This document shows positions 36,301 through 42,300 of a stretch of DNA of 64,000 bases, in pieces. The stretch's first letter is position 1. Each line of letters starts with the position of its first letter. The stretch is from NCBI RefSeq assembly GCF_027172205.1, contig NC_070607.1, forward strand, positions 69,006,831-69,070,830, in the 5' to 3' direction. The notes under the pieces were generated by a model, which searched no databases, was not told where the DNA came from, and saw only the letters and a list, made by a program, of their open reading frames with translations. A program made the translations under genes and the position numbers. The stretch is from Podarcis raffonei (taxonomy: Eukaryota; Chordata; Lepidosauria; Squamata; Lacertidae).

Positions 36301-38845
36301 ACGATTTTTTTTGGCCTTAATTGTGCACCACTTTATAGTTTTGAATCCCATTTGCCATTTTCTTGCTCATTCATCTAGAATGAGGAGAGTCTTTTGGAGC
36401 CGTCACAGTCTCCCTGAATTTTCACTAGAATAAATCCAGATAATTTGGTTTCTGCAAATTTGCCCACTTCAGTGTTCATCCCTAATCCAGGTCTATGGAT
36501 GAAGAGGTTAAATAGAGGTTCCAATAACACCATCACTCCATAGTGGATAAGTGGTGGGAGCTTATTCCTGTTCTCTGTTTTCTTTTTAGCCATTTACTAA
36601 TCCATAGCACTGCCTGCCTTCTTACTCTATGACTTTACTTACAAACCTGAGGGGAACCATCCTGACAAAAAGCTTTTGGCAAGTCCAAGCATATGATCCT
36701 ACTGGATCACCACATCCATGTGCTTATTAGCAGAATTTCAAAATGTGATGAGGCAGAACTTACTTCCCTTTGTAGAACCCATTCTGATTTGTTCTTTTTA
36801 TATACTTCGTTTTTCTAGCAGATACCCTGGTACAAACGTTAAGCTAACTGGCCTGTGATTTCCCAGAGCCTTTTTAAAAAATTGACATTTTGTTGGCTAT
36901 TTTCCAATCCTCTAGTACAAATTAGTTACCAGTGACTGATGTGTGCACATTTTTAAACATTATTCTTTTTTTCTTCCAGTTTTGGAGAGCTGGTTGGATT
37001 ATACTGGAGAGCTGGAGCCACCAGAACCACTAGCTAGACTCCCCCAACTCAAACATTGTATAAAACAACTCCTCACAGACTTGGGCAAAGTGCAACAAAT
37101 AGCACTTTGCTGTTCCACATGATACTGGAGACTTCTACGTGATGGCTGGAGCGCATCACATGAATTGATCACTCTCTGTTAAATGGAATAGCATGCTTGT
37201 TGCATGTGATGCAGAACTGACTTCAGGGAATTGTTTAGGGACAAGGGTCACTCTCCAGAAAAGTGATGGGGTTGCCCTTACCTTTTGTTCATTTGGCTTT
37301 TGCTAGGCATTTTTAACATTATGGAAAGGGATTTAGTCTTGTCTTCAGAGGCTAGGAGCAGGCTGGTAAGACTTTTCACTCCTTGTATCAAGTTGTTGAA
37401 TTCAACATTCATGTTCTTTGCATACATACACTGACAAAATTGTGCCACTGGAGAACAAAGTTCTAAGAGCCAAAAATGATTAGTTGACCAAGGCTGTAAA
37501 TTACATTCTGCATAGTTTATTTAAATAACTAGTGCACCAGACAGTCATACTTTATTTCTAATGGTTTATGCATAACCACAGTATTTAATCAATAGAGAAG
37601 ACGTTATTTTCAAGCCTAGCAAGTATGAATGTCTAATTTAATTGTAAACTGTTACAAGAGGTTTGCAGATTATGGCCTGAAACTTGTCTACTATTTTGAA
37701 TAGATGTAGTAGAAGGTCACAACTCGGTTGCACTTCTTTTCTTAGTAAATGATTGTTTTCCGTATTTATCATGTCATTGTAGCATGACTTAAGGTACTGG
37801 GAAACCCTTTTTTTGTTGTACTTCTGTACATTCTTGAATTTCTAAAACTGGCCATGCTGTGCCTCTCATGACCTAGTGCTGATGAGACACCCTCATGGCA
37901 GGGGACAGGACGGTCGGTGAGATATAAGGTGTACTACAGATTCAGATTTGTCTGTGATGGACACGGTGTAGTTTTCTACCCTACTGTTAATAATTGCCAT
38001 TCCGGTTATAGTTTGAAAAGTAGTCTTTTTCAATATTATAAACTTTCTCATTGTAGAGACTTGTAAATGTGTGGTTTTGGGAATCAGTTTATTTTATATT
38101 TGTGTAAATGGAACCTCAAGATCTATGCATGAGGTACTGTCCCCAAAGCATGGGGGCATTATGTTAAAACAGTATGTTTCAGAATCCCTTTTTGTACTTT
38201 TATTTAGTTTCCTTATTTGTATTATTTGTGAGATCAAAGTGAAAATGCTGCTTATGTTGAAGCTACATTATACAGTACCTTTTGGAAACATTGGTGTATT
38301 GTAAGTATTCGTTATGTTTTTAAAAAAGGTTTGCCTGCAGATCATATTTCCATAATTGATTTTTGTGTTGGACAACACCTGGGGCAAAAGTTACTTCAAG
38401 CTGGACAAGAATGGACTATTTTTCATTGATGGTGTTCTGAATGTTGAATTTTTTATTACCTTGATATCAGTTGTTTTTGACACCACCAAAGTTTTAAAAT
38501 TAAAGCACATTTGTGAGTTGAAGATCTGTTAAGTGACAAATTGATAATTATGGATATAAATCTGTAATGTTTATATGCTGCAGAATTGATTATGTAAATT
38601 TCAGTTAGCCAATGTTTGTCATAGGAGTAACAATTACTTCAGTTAACATTTTGACCAGCTAATTTTTTCAGAAATAATTATTACACTATTCTGAGTTGAA
38701 ACGAAGGCTTTTGTGCCAAGACTAATTTCAGGGAATAATTTGTCTCCAATTTATTGGCACTTATTGATATGAGTGTAACATCTGTACAGCAGATAAACTT
38801 ATTTTGCTGTAATAATTTGGAATAAAGCTTATGTGACCATTAAAT
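4907..38845 (+). CDS. PHF20: PHD finger protein 20, whole coding gene (17 coding exons)
   Basis: PHF20 is a nuclear chromatin reader of the NSL (KAT8/MOF) histone acetyltransferase complex. It binds methyl-lysine, including on p53, through its Tudor domains. Coding exons: 4935-5017, 13447-13618, 14917-15001, 15709-15788, 17225-17609, 18201-18308, 21217-21390, 21656-21838, 21998-22273, 22825-22923, 23534-23698, 29835-30010, 31538-31637, 33420-33615, 34083-34482, 35768-35939, 36980-37122. All have AG/GT borders and compatible phases, summing to 2997 nt (998 aa plus stop; human about 1012 aa). Domains in order: Tudor 1 (about 4-70), Tudor 2 (about 84-148), AT-hook KRRRGRPP (256-263), C2H2 finger (449-472), lysine-rich stretch (about 535-545), PHD finger (649-691), conserved C-terminus ending ALCCST. 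No in-frame stop or missing zinc ligand was seen. The paralogue PHF20L1 is less likely because the AT-hook, the finger and the C-terminus all follow PHF20. The span here includes 28 nt of 5' UTR and the inferred 3' UTR. Confidence 0.97.
5400..5800. repeat. Unclassified old repeat, intron 2 side
   Basis: Sequence around 5450-5800 resembles 24100-24510 and 33830-33975 in carrying AACCAT/CTAAAC-type motifs and degenerate inverted segments. The family was not identified and the assignment is weak. Confidence 0.2.
6461..6550. mobile_element. Short palindromic element (MITE-like)
   Basis: It opens CAGTGCAATCCTATA and closes TATAGGATTGCAGCC, forming terminal inverted repeats of about 10 bp round a 90-bp body with TACTCAGAAGTAAG. 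A second, more decayed copy is at 14545-14627. Superfamily not determined. Confidence 0.5.
7433..7560 (-). repeat. LINE 3' tail with (TTA)n microsatellite
   Basis: (ATT)n at 7433-7475 abuts CCACTCTGGGCAGCTTCCAA, the reverse complement of the GGAAGCCGCCCAGAGTGG sequence at 57640-57660. It is the same LINE 3' end in the opposite orientation. The LINE class (L2/CR1-like) is inferred. Confidence 0.5.
8090..8640 (-). mobile_element. L2-like LINE 3' fragment
   Basis: On the minus strand, traces of the LINE reverse-transcriptase C-terminal region can be read (a degenerate LxWLPI-type start near 8615, then a serine/proline-rich tract), followed by a 3' tail with AAAC repeats at 8157-8174. It is decayed, with several stops. 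The family assignment is from memory of reptile L2-like consensus. Confidence 0.45.
9435..9515. repeat. CAACTCCCATC palindromic repeat copy
   Basis: GTTGGACTCCCAACTTCC followed by CATGGGAGTTGTAGTCC forms an inverted pair typical of an abundant squamate element. Further copies lie near 9956, 15540, 17650, 23155, 40885, 45865, 57838 and 60978. Confidence 0.5.
9956..10070. repeat. CAACTCCCATC-type repeat copy
   Basis: TTGTTGGTCGTCAACTTCC, CATCATCTCCAACCATTGG and a downstream GGAGGACACCAGGCTGGAGA block match the family. It is decayed and abuts the Tc1 element. Confidence 0.45.
10380..11642 (-). pseudogene. Tc1 transposase, broken
   Basis: Cut-and-paste transposase relic of about 340 aa, starting [20 protein letters not shown] at 11642. 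Visible are the N-terminal paired-like helix-turn-helix, the first catalytic Asp in [13 protein letters not shown], the second in [16 protein letters not shown] (around 10895-10860) and the C-terminal helix ending [17 protein letters not shown] stop follows LKMG near 10930, and sequence between the second Asp region and DLNP is missing. The hAT insertion interrupts the segment that would carry the final catalytic Glu. It cannot encode active transposase. Confidence 0.93.
10574..10821. mobile_element. Non-autonomous hAT element inside Tc1
   Basis: 248 bp beginning CAGGGGTCGGCAAACTTTTT and ending AGTTTGCCTACCCATG, flanked by a perfect 8-bp repeat GATTAAGG (10566-10573 and 10822-10829). Eight-bp duplication plus CAGGG ends is diagnostic of hAT. 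Same family as 62729-62979 in the opposite orientation. No coding capacity. Confidence 0.95.
13447..13618 (+). CDS. PHF20: PHF20 coding exon 2, core of Tudor 1
   Basis: Residues 28-85. It contains [13 protein letters not shown], then the aromatic-rich [16 protein letters not shown] of the first Tudor barrel. Acceptor GCATAG, donor GTAAGT. Phase 2 entry completes the tryptophan codon begun in the previous exon. Confidence 0.97.
13835..14516. mobile_element. Possible non-autonomous DNA element (hAT-like)
   Basis: It starts with CATGGGTGGGCAGTCCATGG and ends near GGTTTAGCCAAAATGGCC. The composition and start resemble hAT-derived reptile repeats. No target duplication was found, so the borders are approximate. 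Confidence 0.3.
14545..14627. mobile_element. Short palindromic element, decayed copy
   Basis: TTTACTCAGAAGTAATTCC and GGGTATAGGGTTGTATCC correspond to the element at 6461-6550. The left terminal repeat is eroded. Confidence 0.45.
14917..15001 (+). CDS. PHF20: PHF20 coding exon 3, Tudor 2 start
   Basis: Residues 86-113. [16 protein letters not shown] is the first strand pair of the second Tudor domain, the one known to bind dimethyl-lysine. Acceptor TTTTAG, donor GTAAGC. Confidence 0.97.
15540..15612. repeat. CAACTCCCATC-type repeat copy
   Basis: GAGTTGTAATTCAAAACACC then GAAGGACACCAGGTTGGGGA match the right half of the family seen at 9956-10070. Confidence 0.45.
15709..15788 (+). CDS. PHF20: PHF20 coding exon 4, Tudor 2 end
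   Basis: Residues 114-140. [16 protein letters not shown] completes the Tudor 2 fold. The exon ends in phase 0 after KDQ, with donor GTATGA. Confidence 0.97.
16440..16930 (+). mobile_element. L2-like LINE 3' fragment
   Basis: Decayed coding traces are followed by a T-rich 3' tail ending near AATTGTATTCCACCCTGC. It resembles the tail of L2-like LINEs, with several stops. Class assignment is tentative. Confidence 0.35.
17225..17609 (+). CDS. PHF20: PHF20 coding exon 5, charged linker and AT-hook
   Basis: Residues 141-268, a low-complexity Lys/Glu-rich linker ([13 protein letters not shown] is nearly identical to human). It ends in the AT-hook RRRGRPP, which binds the minor groove of AT-rich DNA in this family. 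Acceptor CTTTTAG, donor GTCAGT. Confidence 0.97.
17650..17780. repeat. CAACTCCCATC palindromic repeat, fuller copy
   Basis: Left arm CCTGCCAGATGTTGAACGTC and right arm GTAGTTCAGCATCATCTGGA are inverted versions of one another round GCATGGCCAGTTGCC. It lies just after PHF20 coding exon 5. Confidence 0.5.
18201..18308 (+). CDS. PHF20: PHF20 coding exon 6
   Basis: Residues 269-304. [19 protein letters not shown] is shared with human, followed by KRPRL, a likely basic nuclear-targeting patch. Acceptor ATTTAG, donor GTGAGT. Confidence 0.96.
18408..18515. repeat. Short inverted-repeat element
   Basis: CACTGAAATTAATAGACCT and its partner ACTAATTTCAGTGGGTCAA are inverted copies round a centre near 18457. 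It is probably a decayed MITE, with no target duplication recognised. Confidence 0.35.
19062..19103. repeat. (CT)n microsatellite
   Basis: About 20 CT units, in PHF20 coding intron 6. Confidence 0.95.
20600..20760. repeat. Unclassified dispersed repeat, possible copy
   Basis: TGTGCAACAGACTTCC and CCCTCTGAAGTAGATTGTGA echo the family at 43046-43190. Weak similarity. Confidence 0.25.
21217..21390 (+). CDS. PHF20: PHF20 coding exon 7
   Basis: Residues 305-362, a Ser/Arg-rich disordered stretch ([15 protein letters not shown]) and then an acidic one. It is weakly conserved with human and is assigned by position and phase. Acceptor TTTTAG, donor GTAAAC. Confidence 0.92.
21656..21838 (+). CDS. 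PHF20: PHF20 coding exon 8
   Basis: Residues 363-423, a disordered Ser/Glu-rich linker. The end, ELQEIS, matches human just before the zinc-finger exon. It is the least conserved exon, placed by phase and order. Acceptor TTTTAG, donor GTAAAG. Confidence 0.9.
21998..22273 (+). CDS. PHF20: PHF20 coding exon 9, C2H2 zinc finger
   Basis: Residues 424-515. The finger has ligands C449 and C454, then H467 and H472 (C-x4-C-x12-H-x4-H) within [20 protein letters not shown] Ser/Arg-rich tail follows. Acceptor TTACAG, donor GTGAGT. Confidence 0.97.
22615..22755. repeat. Unclassified interspersed repeat fragment
   Basis: GGATGCATGGGTTCGCATAC and TTTGGCCTCATTGAGGGGC have the look of a common squamate LINE tail. 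The family was not identified. Confidence 0.3.
22825..22923 (+). CDS. PHF20: PHF20 coding exon 10, lysine-rich stretch
   Basis: Residues 516-548: [10 protein letters not shown], then a run dominated by lysine ([14 protein letters not shown]), which is probably a nuclear localisation signal. The same run exists in human. Acceptor CTTAAG, donor GTAATA. Confidence 0.95.
23155..23275. repeat. CAACTCCCATC-type repeat copy
   Basis: TTGTTGGACTCCAACTCCTG, AACCAGCATGGCCAG and GGAGGACACAGGTTTCCCAC match the family. Confidence 0.5.
23534..23698 (+). CDS. PHF20: PHF20 coding exon 11
   Basis: Residues 549-603, a disordered linker with [12 protein letters not shown] near its end, matching the human GPESGHHKGK. 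Acceptor TTACAG, donor GTGAGA. The following intron (23699-29834) is the largest between recognised internal exons after intron 1 and holds the L1 insertion. Confidence 0.93.
23891..23950. repeat. 30-bp direct tandem duplication
   Basis: TATCAGTTTTAGTTAAAGGG with flanking bases occurs twice, 30 bp apart, nearly unchanged. A recent local duplication within PHF20 coding intron 11. Confidence 0.8.
24100..24510. repeat. Unclassified repeat with inverted segments
   Basis: AAACATGGTTTGTTGTTGAC and CAACAAACCATGGTCC are inverted with respect to each other round about 24290. It is probably a decayed DNA element. The superfamily is not clear. Confidence 0.3.
26745..29050 (-). pseudogene. L1 ORF2 C-terminal part, interrupted
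   Basis: From the right edge, [31 protein letters not shown] and [21 protein letters not shown] are the post-RT region typical of vertebrate L1 ORF2. Downstream of the nested element, a 359-aa open segment (27824-26745) contains a cysteine motif [19 protein letters not shown], the L1 ORF2 CCHC-like zinc knuckle region, and ends QEAL then stop. ORF2 endonuclease and most of the RT are absent. The 781-bp insertion splits the frame after LLKEWI. Inactive. Confidence 0.93.
27847..28627. mobile_element. GC-rich palindromic DNA element inside L1
   Basis: The ends are TCGTATTTTTCGCTC and GGTGCGAAAAATACGG, inverted repeats flanked by TA on both sides. The interior is CpG-rich and contains a block of about 235 bp present twice (anchors at 28064 and 28299). 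In the first copy a perfect hairpin has 20-bp arms (CTCTGCGCAGCGCCTCTCCT, loop GTGA). The same end-type occurs at 62661-63060 with a different interior. All open frames here come from simple GC-rich sequence and look non-coding. Superfamily (Tc1/mariner-like by TA) is inferred. Confidence 0.85.
29835..30010 (+). CDS. PHF20: PHF20 coding exon 12, acidic region and PHD start
   Basis: Residues 604-662. [14 protein letters not shown] and [11 protein letters not shown] are an acidic block that is strongly conserved. [16 protein letters not shown] then opens the PHD finger with ligands C649 and C651. Donor GTACAT after a phase 0 end. Confidence 0.97.
30251..30328. repeat. (GGAT)n/(AGAT)n tetranucleotide microsatellite
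   Basis: A GGAT run turns into a GATA run. Located in PHF20 coding intron 12. Confidence 0.95.
31538..31637 (+). CDS. PHF20: PHF20 coding exon 13, PHD finger core
   Basis: Residues 663-695. It supplies C663, C666, H671, C674, C688 and C691, completing the Cys4-His-Cys3 PHD finger, which in PHF20 reads methylated H3K4. [17 protein letters not shown] is almost unchanged from human. Donor GTACAA. Confidence 0.97.
31900..33360. other. PHF20 coding intron 13, no further feature recognised
   Basis: No exon-like segment, SINE or LINE was identified apart from a short (TG)n run near 32971. Some open frames (32585-32954) have no recognisable homology. Confidence 0.4.
33420..33615 (+). CDS. PHF20: PHF20 coding exon 14
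   Basis: Residues 696-760. [16 protein letters not shown] and [18 protein letters not shown] are highly conserved helical sequence after the PHD finger. It ends CA before GTAAGC. The next exon supplies A to make Gln, which selects between two possible donor positions. Confidence 0.96.
34083..34482 (+). CDS. PHF20: PHF20 coding exon 15
   Basis: Residues 761-894. [15 protein letters not shown] and [19 protein letters not shown] match human, with diverged disordered sequence between and after. The ends are set by acceptor CATCAG and donor GTATGT. Confidence 0.96.
35410..35646. mobile_element. Palindromic DNA element (Tigger-like MITE)
   Basis: 237 bp. TTGAACCTTGGTTCTCGAAC at the left and GTTCGAGAACCAAGGTTCCA at the right are inverted repeats, bordered by TA. 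The internal halves are also roughly complementary (ACGTTCGAAAACCGG). Located in PHF20 coding intron 15. Assignment to pogo/Tigger is by end sequence and TA duplication. Confidence 0.75.
35768..35939 (+). CDS. PHF20: PHF20 coding exon 16
   Basis: Residues 895-951, ending in the conserved helix [16 protein letters not shown]. Acceptor GATAG, donor GTAATG. A tRNA-Lys-derived SINE begins only about 60 nt past this donor. Confidence 0.96.
35998..36134 (+). mobile_element. tRNA-Lys-derived SINE with CR1-like tail
   Basis: GCACGAGACTCTTAATCTCA is the anticodon arm region of tRNA-Lys(CUU), and GGGTTTGAGCCCC is the B box. The 3' end TTCCAACTCTATAATTCTAT is the octamer-type tail of CR1-like LINEs, which presumably mobilise it. 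The A-box half is partly missing. Confidence 0.8.
36170..36960 (-). mobile_element. CR1-like LINE reverse-transcriptase fragment
   Basis: On the minus strand the motifs [11 protein letters not shown] and, upstream, a degenerate DLPKAF (CR1 DFQKAFD) can be read, in the order expected of CR1 ORF2. It is old, with multiple stops and frame changes. It fills most of PHF20 coding intron 16 before the last exon. Confidence 0.7.
36980..37122 (+). CDS. PHF20: PHF20 last coding exon and stop
   Basis: Residues 952-998 plus TGA at 37120-37122. [19 protein letters not shown] and [11 protein letters not shown] are virtually identical to the human C-terminus, which fixes the stop. Acceptor CTTCCAG. Confidence 0.98.
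37123..38845 (+). other. PHF20: PHF20 3' UTR with poly(A) signal
   Basis: AT-rich sequence with no recognised repeat runs from the stop to an AATAAA at 38821-38826. The transcript probably ends 15-25 nt after that. The exact end is inferred. Confidence 0.7.
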
Positions 38846-39039
38846 GACACCTGGCTGTCTCAAAGTAGCATAGTGCTTGTATTACGGGAGTGTTCACAGA
38901 AATATTTAGTTACGTAGCCAACACCACATTGTGAACAATGAAGGTGAGTGATTTAACAGTTGTGGTGATCTGCTGGTATTTGAGTGGCTTGCGGTTTGCA
39001 AAGTGAACTTTGCTGAAATGCAGAGCTTTATAGGAGTAG

Positions 39040-39354
39040 TCATAAATACACAGCCAAGCTTTATTATTTAAAAATATTATTATAAATACATACATATATA
39101 TATAGTCCTCGTAAATGAAGCCCATCAAGCCCGTGTGTAACTACATGAGGCTGCCATCTTGCTGAAGCTGAGCAGGTCTGGGTTTGGTCAGTAGTTGCAA
39201 GGGATCCACATGATGGAAGACCAGCAGAATATAATTATTAAGTAGATAAATTAATGTGAGAGAGCATGAAAAACTGTAGAAAGAGGTCAGTACTGAAGTC
39301 CTGGCTTCCACATTCCAGAAATGCTTCCCAACAGTAGCCTTATTTGCTTCTTTC
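39040..39354 (-). other. SLA2: SLA2 3' UTR with poly(A) signal
   Basis: AATAAA on the minus strand at 39065-39060. The PHF20 signal on the other strand lies at 38821-38826, so the two transcripts converge with roughly 200 bp between their ends. End position inferred. Confidence 0.6.
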
Positions 39355-42300
39355 TCACTTTTCACTGATTGTGTCCTCTGATGACAGCTCTTCAGTCATT
39401 AACAGGTAGGAAGTGACAGCTTCCCTCAGGCCCAAGCTAATTGGCGAGTCTTCTGCTAACGGATTTTCTGCCAACAAGTCTGAGCTAGACAGGAGAAAAC
39501 ATTGAAAGATTAAAATATGCTGTGAAGCAGAAGGATAAACACCCTTCTCTTGCAAAGACGTTCTCATTATAGCATTCTGGTAGATTGTTCCCACACAAAA
39601 GCAGGCAGACTTCCCCACTGCTTATCCCAGTCATACCACTGTCAGAAACTTGCTTTTATCTCTTGTTGCTATTAGCAAGTGCAACCAAATGCTTCTCTTG
39701 CAGCAGAAGTATTTACCCACTACAGATTAAATGGTCTTATGCTTGCTGCAACCAGTGAATCATCACAGCAGCTGTCTTCTCCTTAGAGGAAGGATGCCCG
39801 ACCAGAACATGGTTTTGAAGGCTGATAGTGCAGCAACATGAATTCATACAAGCCAGAGCCCAGATAAAGAGACTGCTTAGGAACTCTGTGCTGAGTTCTG
39901 TGCTAGAAGAAAAGAGGATAATAATAAAATACCTGCTGATCTCCTCCCAGTTGAGAGCTGGCTTCTTTACTACCATTGGTTGGGAAAGATTAGACTTCTG
40001 CCACAATGTACAGCCTTGGATGAAGCACGGCTCCTTCAAGCAGCAACATAAGCCATCTCCAACTTCTGTTAACAAAAGGAGGAAAGAATCTCCTAATCTG
40101 GGCCTTCCATTCATAGCCACTAGGTATTCCAGACCAAGCGCATAGTAGTAAACAAAGTTAAACTGCACTGATCACCACATACTTGTTTCAACCTTGCTAT
40201 TTTAAACCAGTGTGTTGGTGGCAGCACAAGAGGTGAGGAGCCTTTTCCAGCTCAAGGGCCACATTCCCCTGTGGGCATCCTGGAGGTTGCATGCCAGAGC
40301 AAAAGATGCAGCTCCTAATTTTGTGCAGTAGACTGACTTGCATGTAAAGAAGGTGGAGGTTTCTACACACACAGGCATTCAAGGCATGGTCACAATTCAA
40401 GGATACATCCTAGCCAGTACTTGGAAGGATCCAGAGCCAGTACTTGGAAGCCAGTACTTGGAAGGATTCAGATAGAAGCGATTGGAGGCCCCACCACCAC
40501 CACTTTAGCATGAGCAAGGAAAAGGCATCCTGTTGTGTTCCCCAAGGCAAACAAGCAGACTGCAATTTGTGTGAGTGGCAGCACACTTGCACACCACCCA
40601 GAACTAGTTTCACCAAGCATAGGATTGAAACCCATGTGCTGAATGAAGTTGAGCAGTGCAAAAAGTACAAAATAAGTTGGGTATCAAATTGCGATTTCTC
40701 ATGGCCAGGGAAGCTCGGCTTCCCCACTCCTTATTCTACAGAAGCAACTTGAGCCTCTTTTCCATCTGCTGCCCAGCCAGGAAGTTTAGCAGAGGAATAG
40801 CAGGCAGTGTGTACAATTCCATGTGTGAAGAGCAACCATCCAACCTGTTAAAGTCATGGATGAGGAATTTGTATTGTTCCAGTGGTTGAACTTCCAACTC
40901 CCATCATCTCCAGGCAGTATAGCTAATGGTCAAGGATGATGAGAGTTTGTAGGCTGTTAACATCCAGAAAATCAGAGTTTCTTGTGCATGAAATGTAATT
41001 CCAAGTACAAAGTGCACAAACAGAGTCAGTCTGTTATCATAGACTGGAGCCTGTTAGGGTAATTCTTTTAAGGTAGTCTTATGGCAGCATATACTACAGG
41101 CTTTTCCTGCATTGATAGCTGCTGCTTATAGAGCCCTGATGATGCCTCTTAAGCACACATTTGTTCTTTCTGACAGGAGTGCATGGCAGCTATTCTCTTC
41201 TATGGCAGAAACTAAAGATGTTACACTTGGGTCAAACCTGCTGATATGAGAGATGCCTCTTTCATCAAGAGTCCATACTGGCCCTCTCATTCTCTACATC
41301 CATCTATCCCTCACTTGCTAGTGCAAAATGACCACCTACACAGGTATAACAGATGGACTGGTCCACCTACTTACCCACTGGGCTTTAGTACAACTCTCAT
41401 CTTTTTACACAAGAGGATTTGTCAAGGCCTGACTTCAGTTTTGGGGAGGCCTTGGGCAGGCTGCTCTCCACAGAGCCTCCCAGCGCCCTCTGGCATTTGT
41501 GCTCGCCTGCTGCAGCCTCCCTTCTCGAGGGAGCCAGTGTATCCAACCCACTAAAGGCTCCTACGCACTACAGCAGGGGTCAGCAACCTAAGGCCCAGGG
41601 GATACAAGTGGCCCACGGGGGTCATTTAACCGGCCCCCAAGCCACTCGGCGCTCGCCGCGCTAAACCAGCGTGGCGTGGAGACTTGCTTTCACAGCACCA
41701 AAAATTGAGTGCGCAAATGCCAAAAATCGCAGGCGTGCACACGATCCGGCCCACGGAGGGATCTCCGCTGGAGTGAACCAGCCCAGGCAAGGTAAACCTT
41801 GCCGACCCCTGCACTACCGCAACAAGGTAGGAGACGGCCAGCCTCCCCCCCCCATACACTCACACTCAGGCTTAGCTGGTGGCTGAGTAAAGGGCTGCTG
41901 CTGAAGTAGCAGAGCATGAGCAGGTGCAGGAGGCAGTGACTGGCTGCTGTGAGGATACAGCCACCAGAGGGCCCAAGGTGTCAGCCCAGTATGCCAGGTG
42001 CTGACACCAGGACTGCGTTGTAACTACTGGAGGCCGCCTCAAGCAGGAACAAAACAGAATTTAATCTCTCCCTTTTATCAACCCGGAAGCAGGGGGAAAC
42101 AAAATTACCAGAATAGTACTCCACCAGCTCCTGCAAGCTCGAGAAGGTGAGGCGAGGGGAGATGTAAAGCCAGCCGTTTTCCATGCAGTTAATGCGATAG
42201 TGTTTCACGCAATCCCAGGAAGCATGATTTGTGTGTCTGATAGACAAAGAGTAGCAACCTGCATGTGAGAGAGAACACCATCAGGCCACAAAGTAGTATG

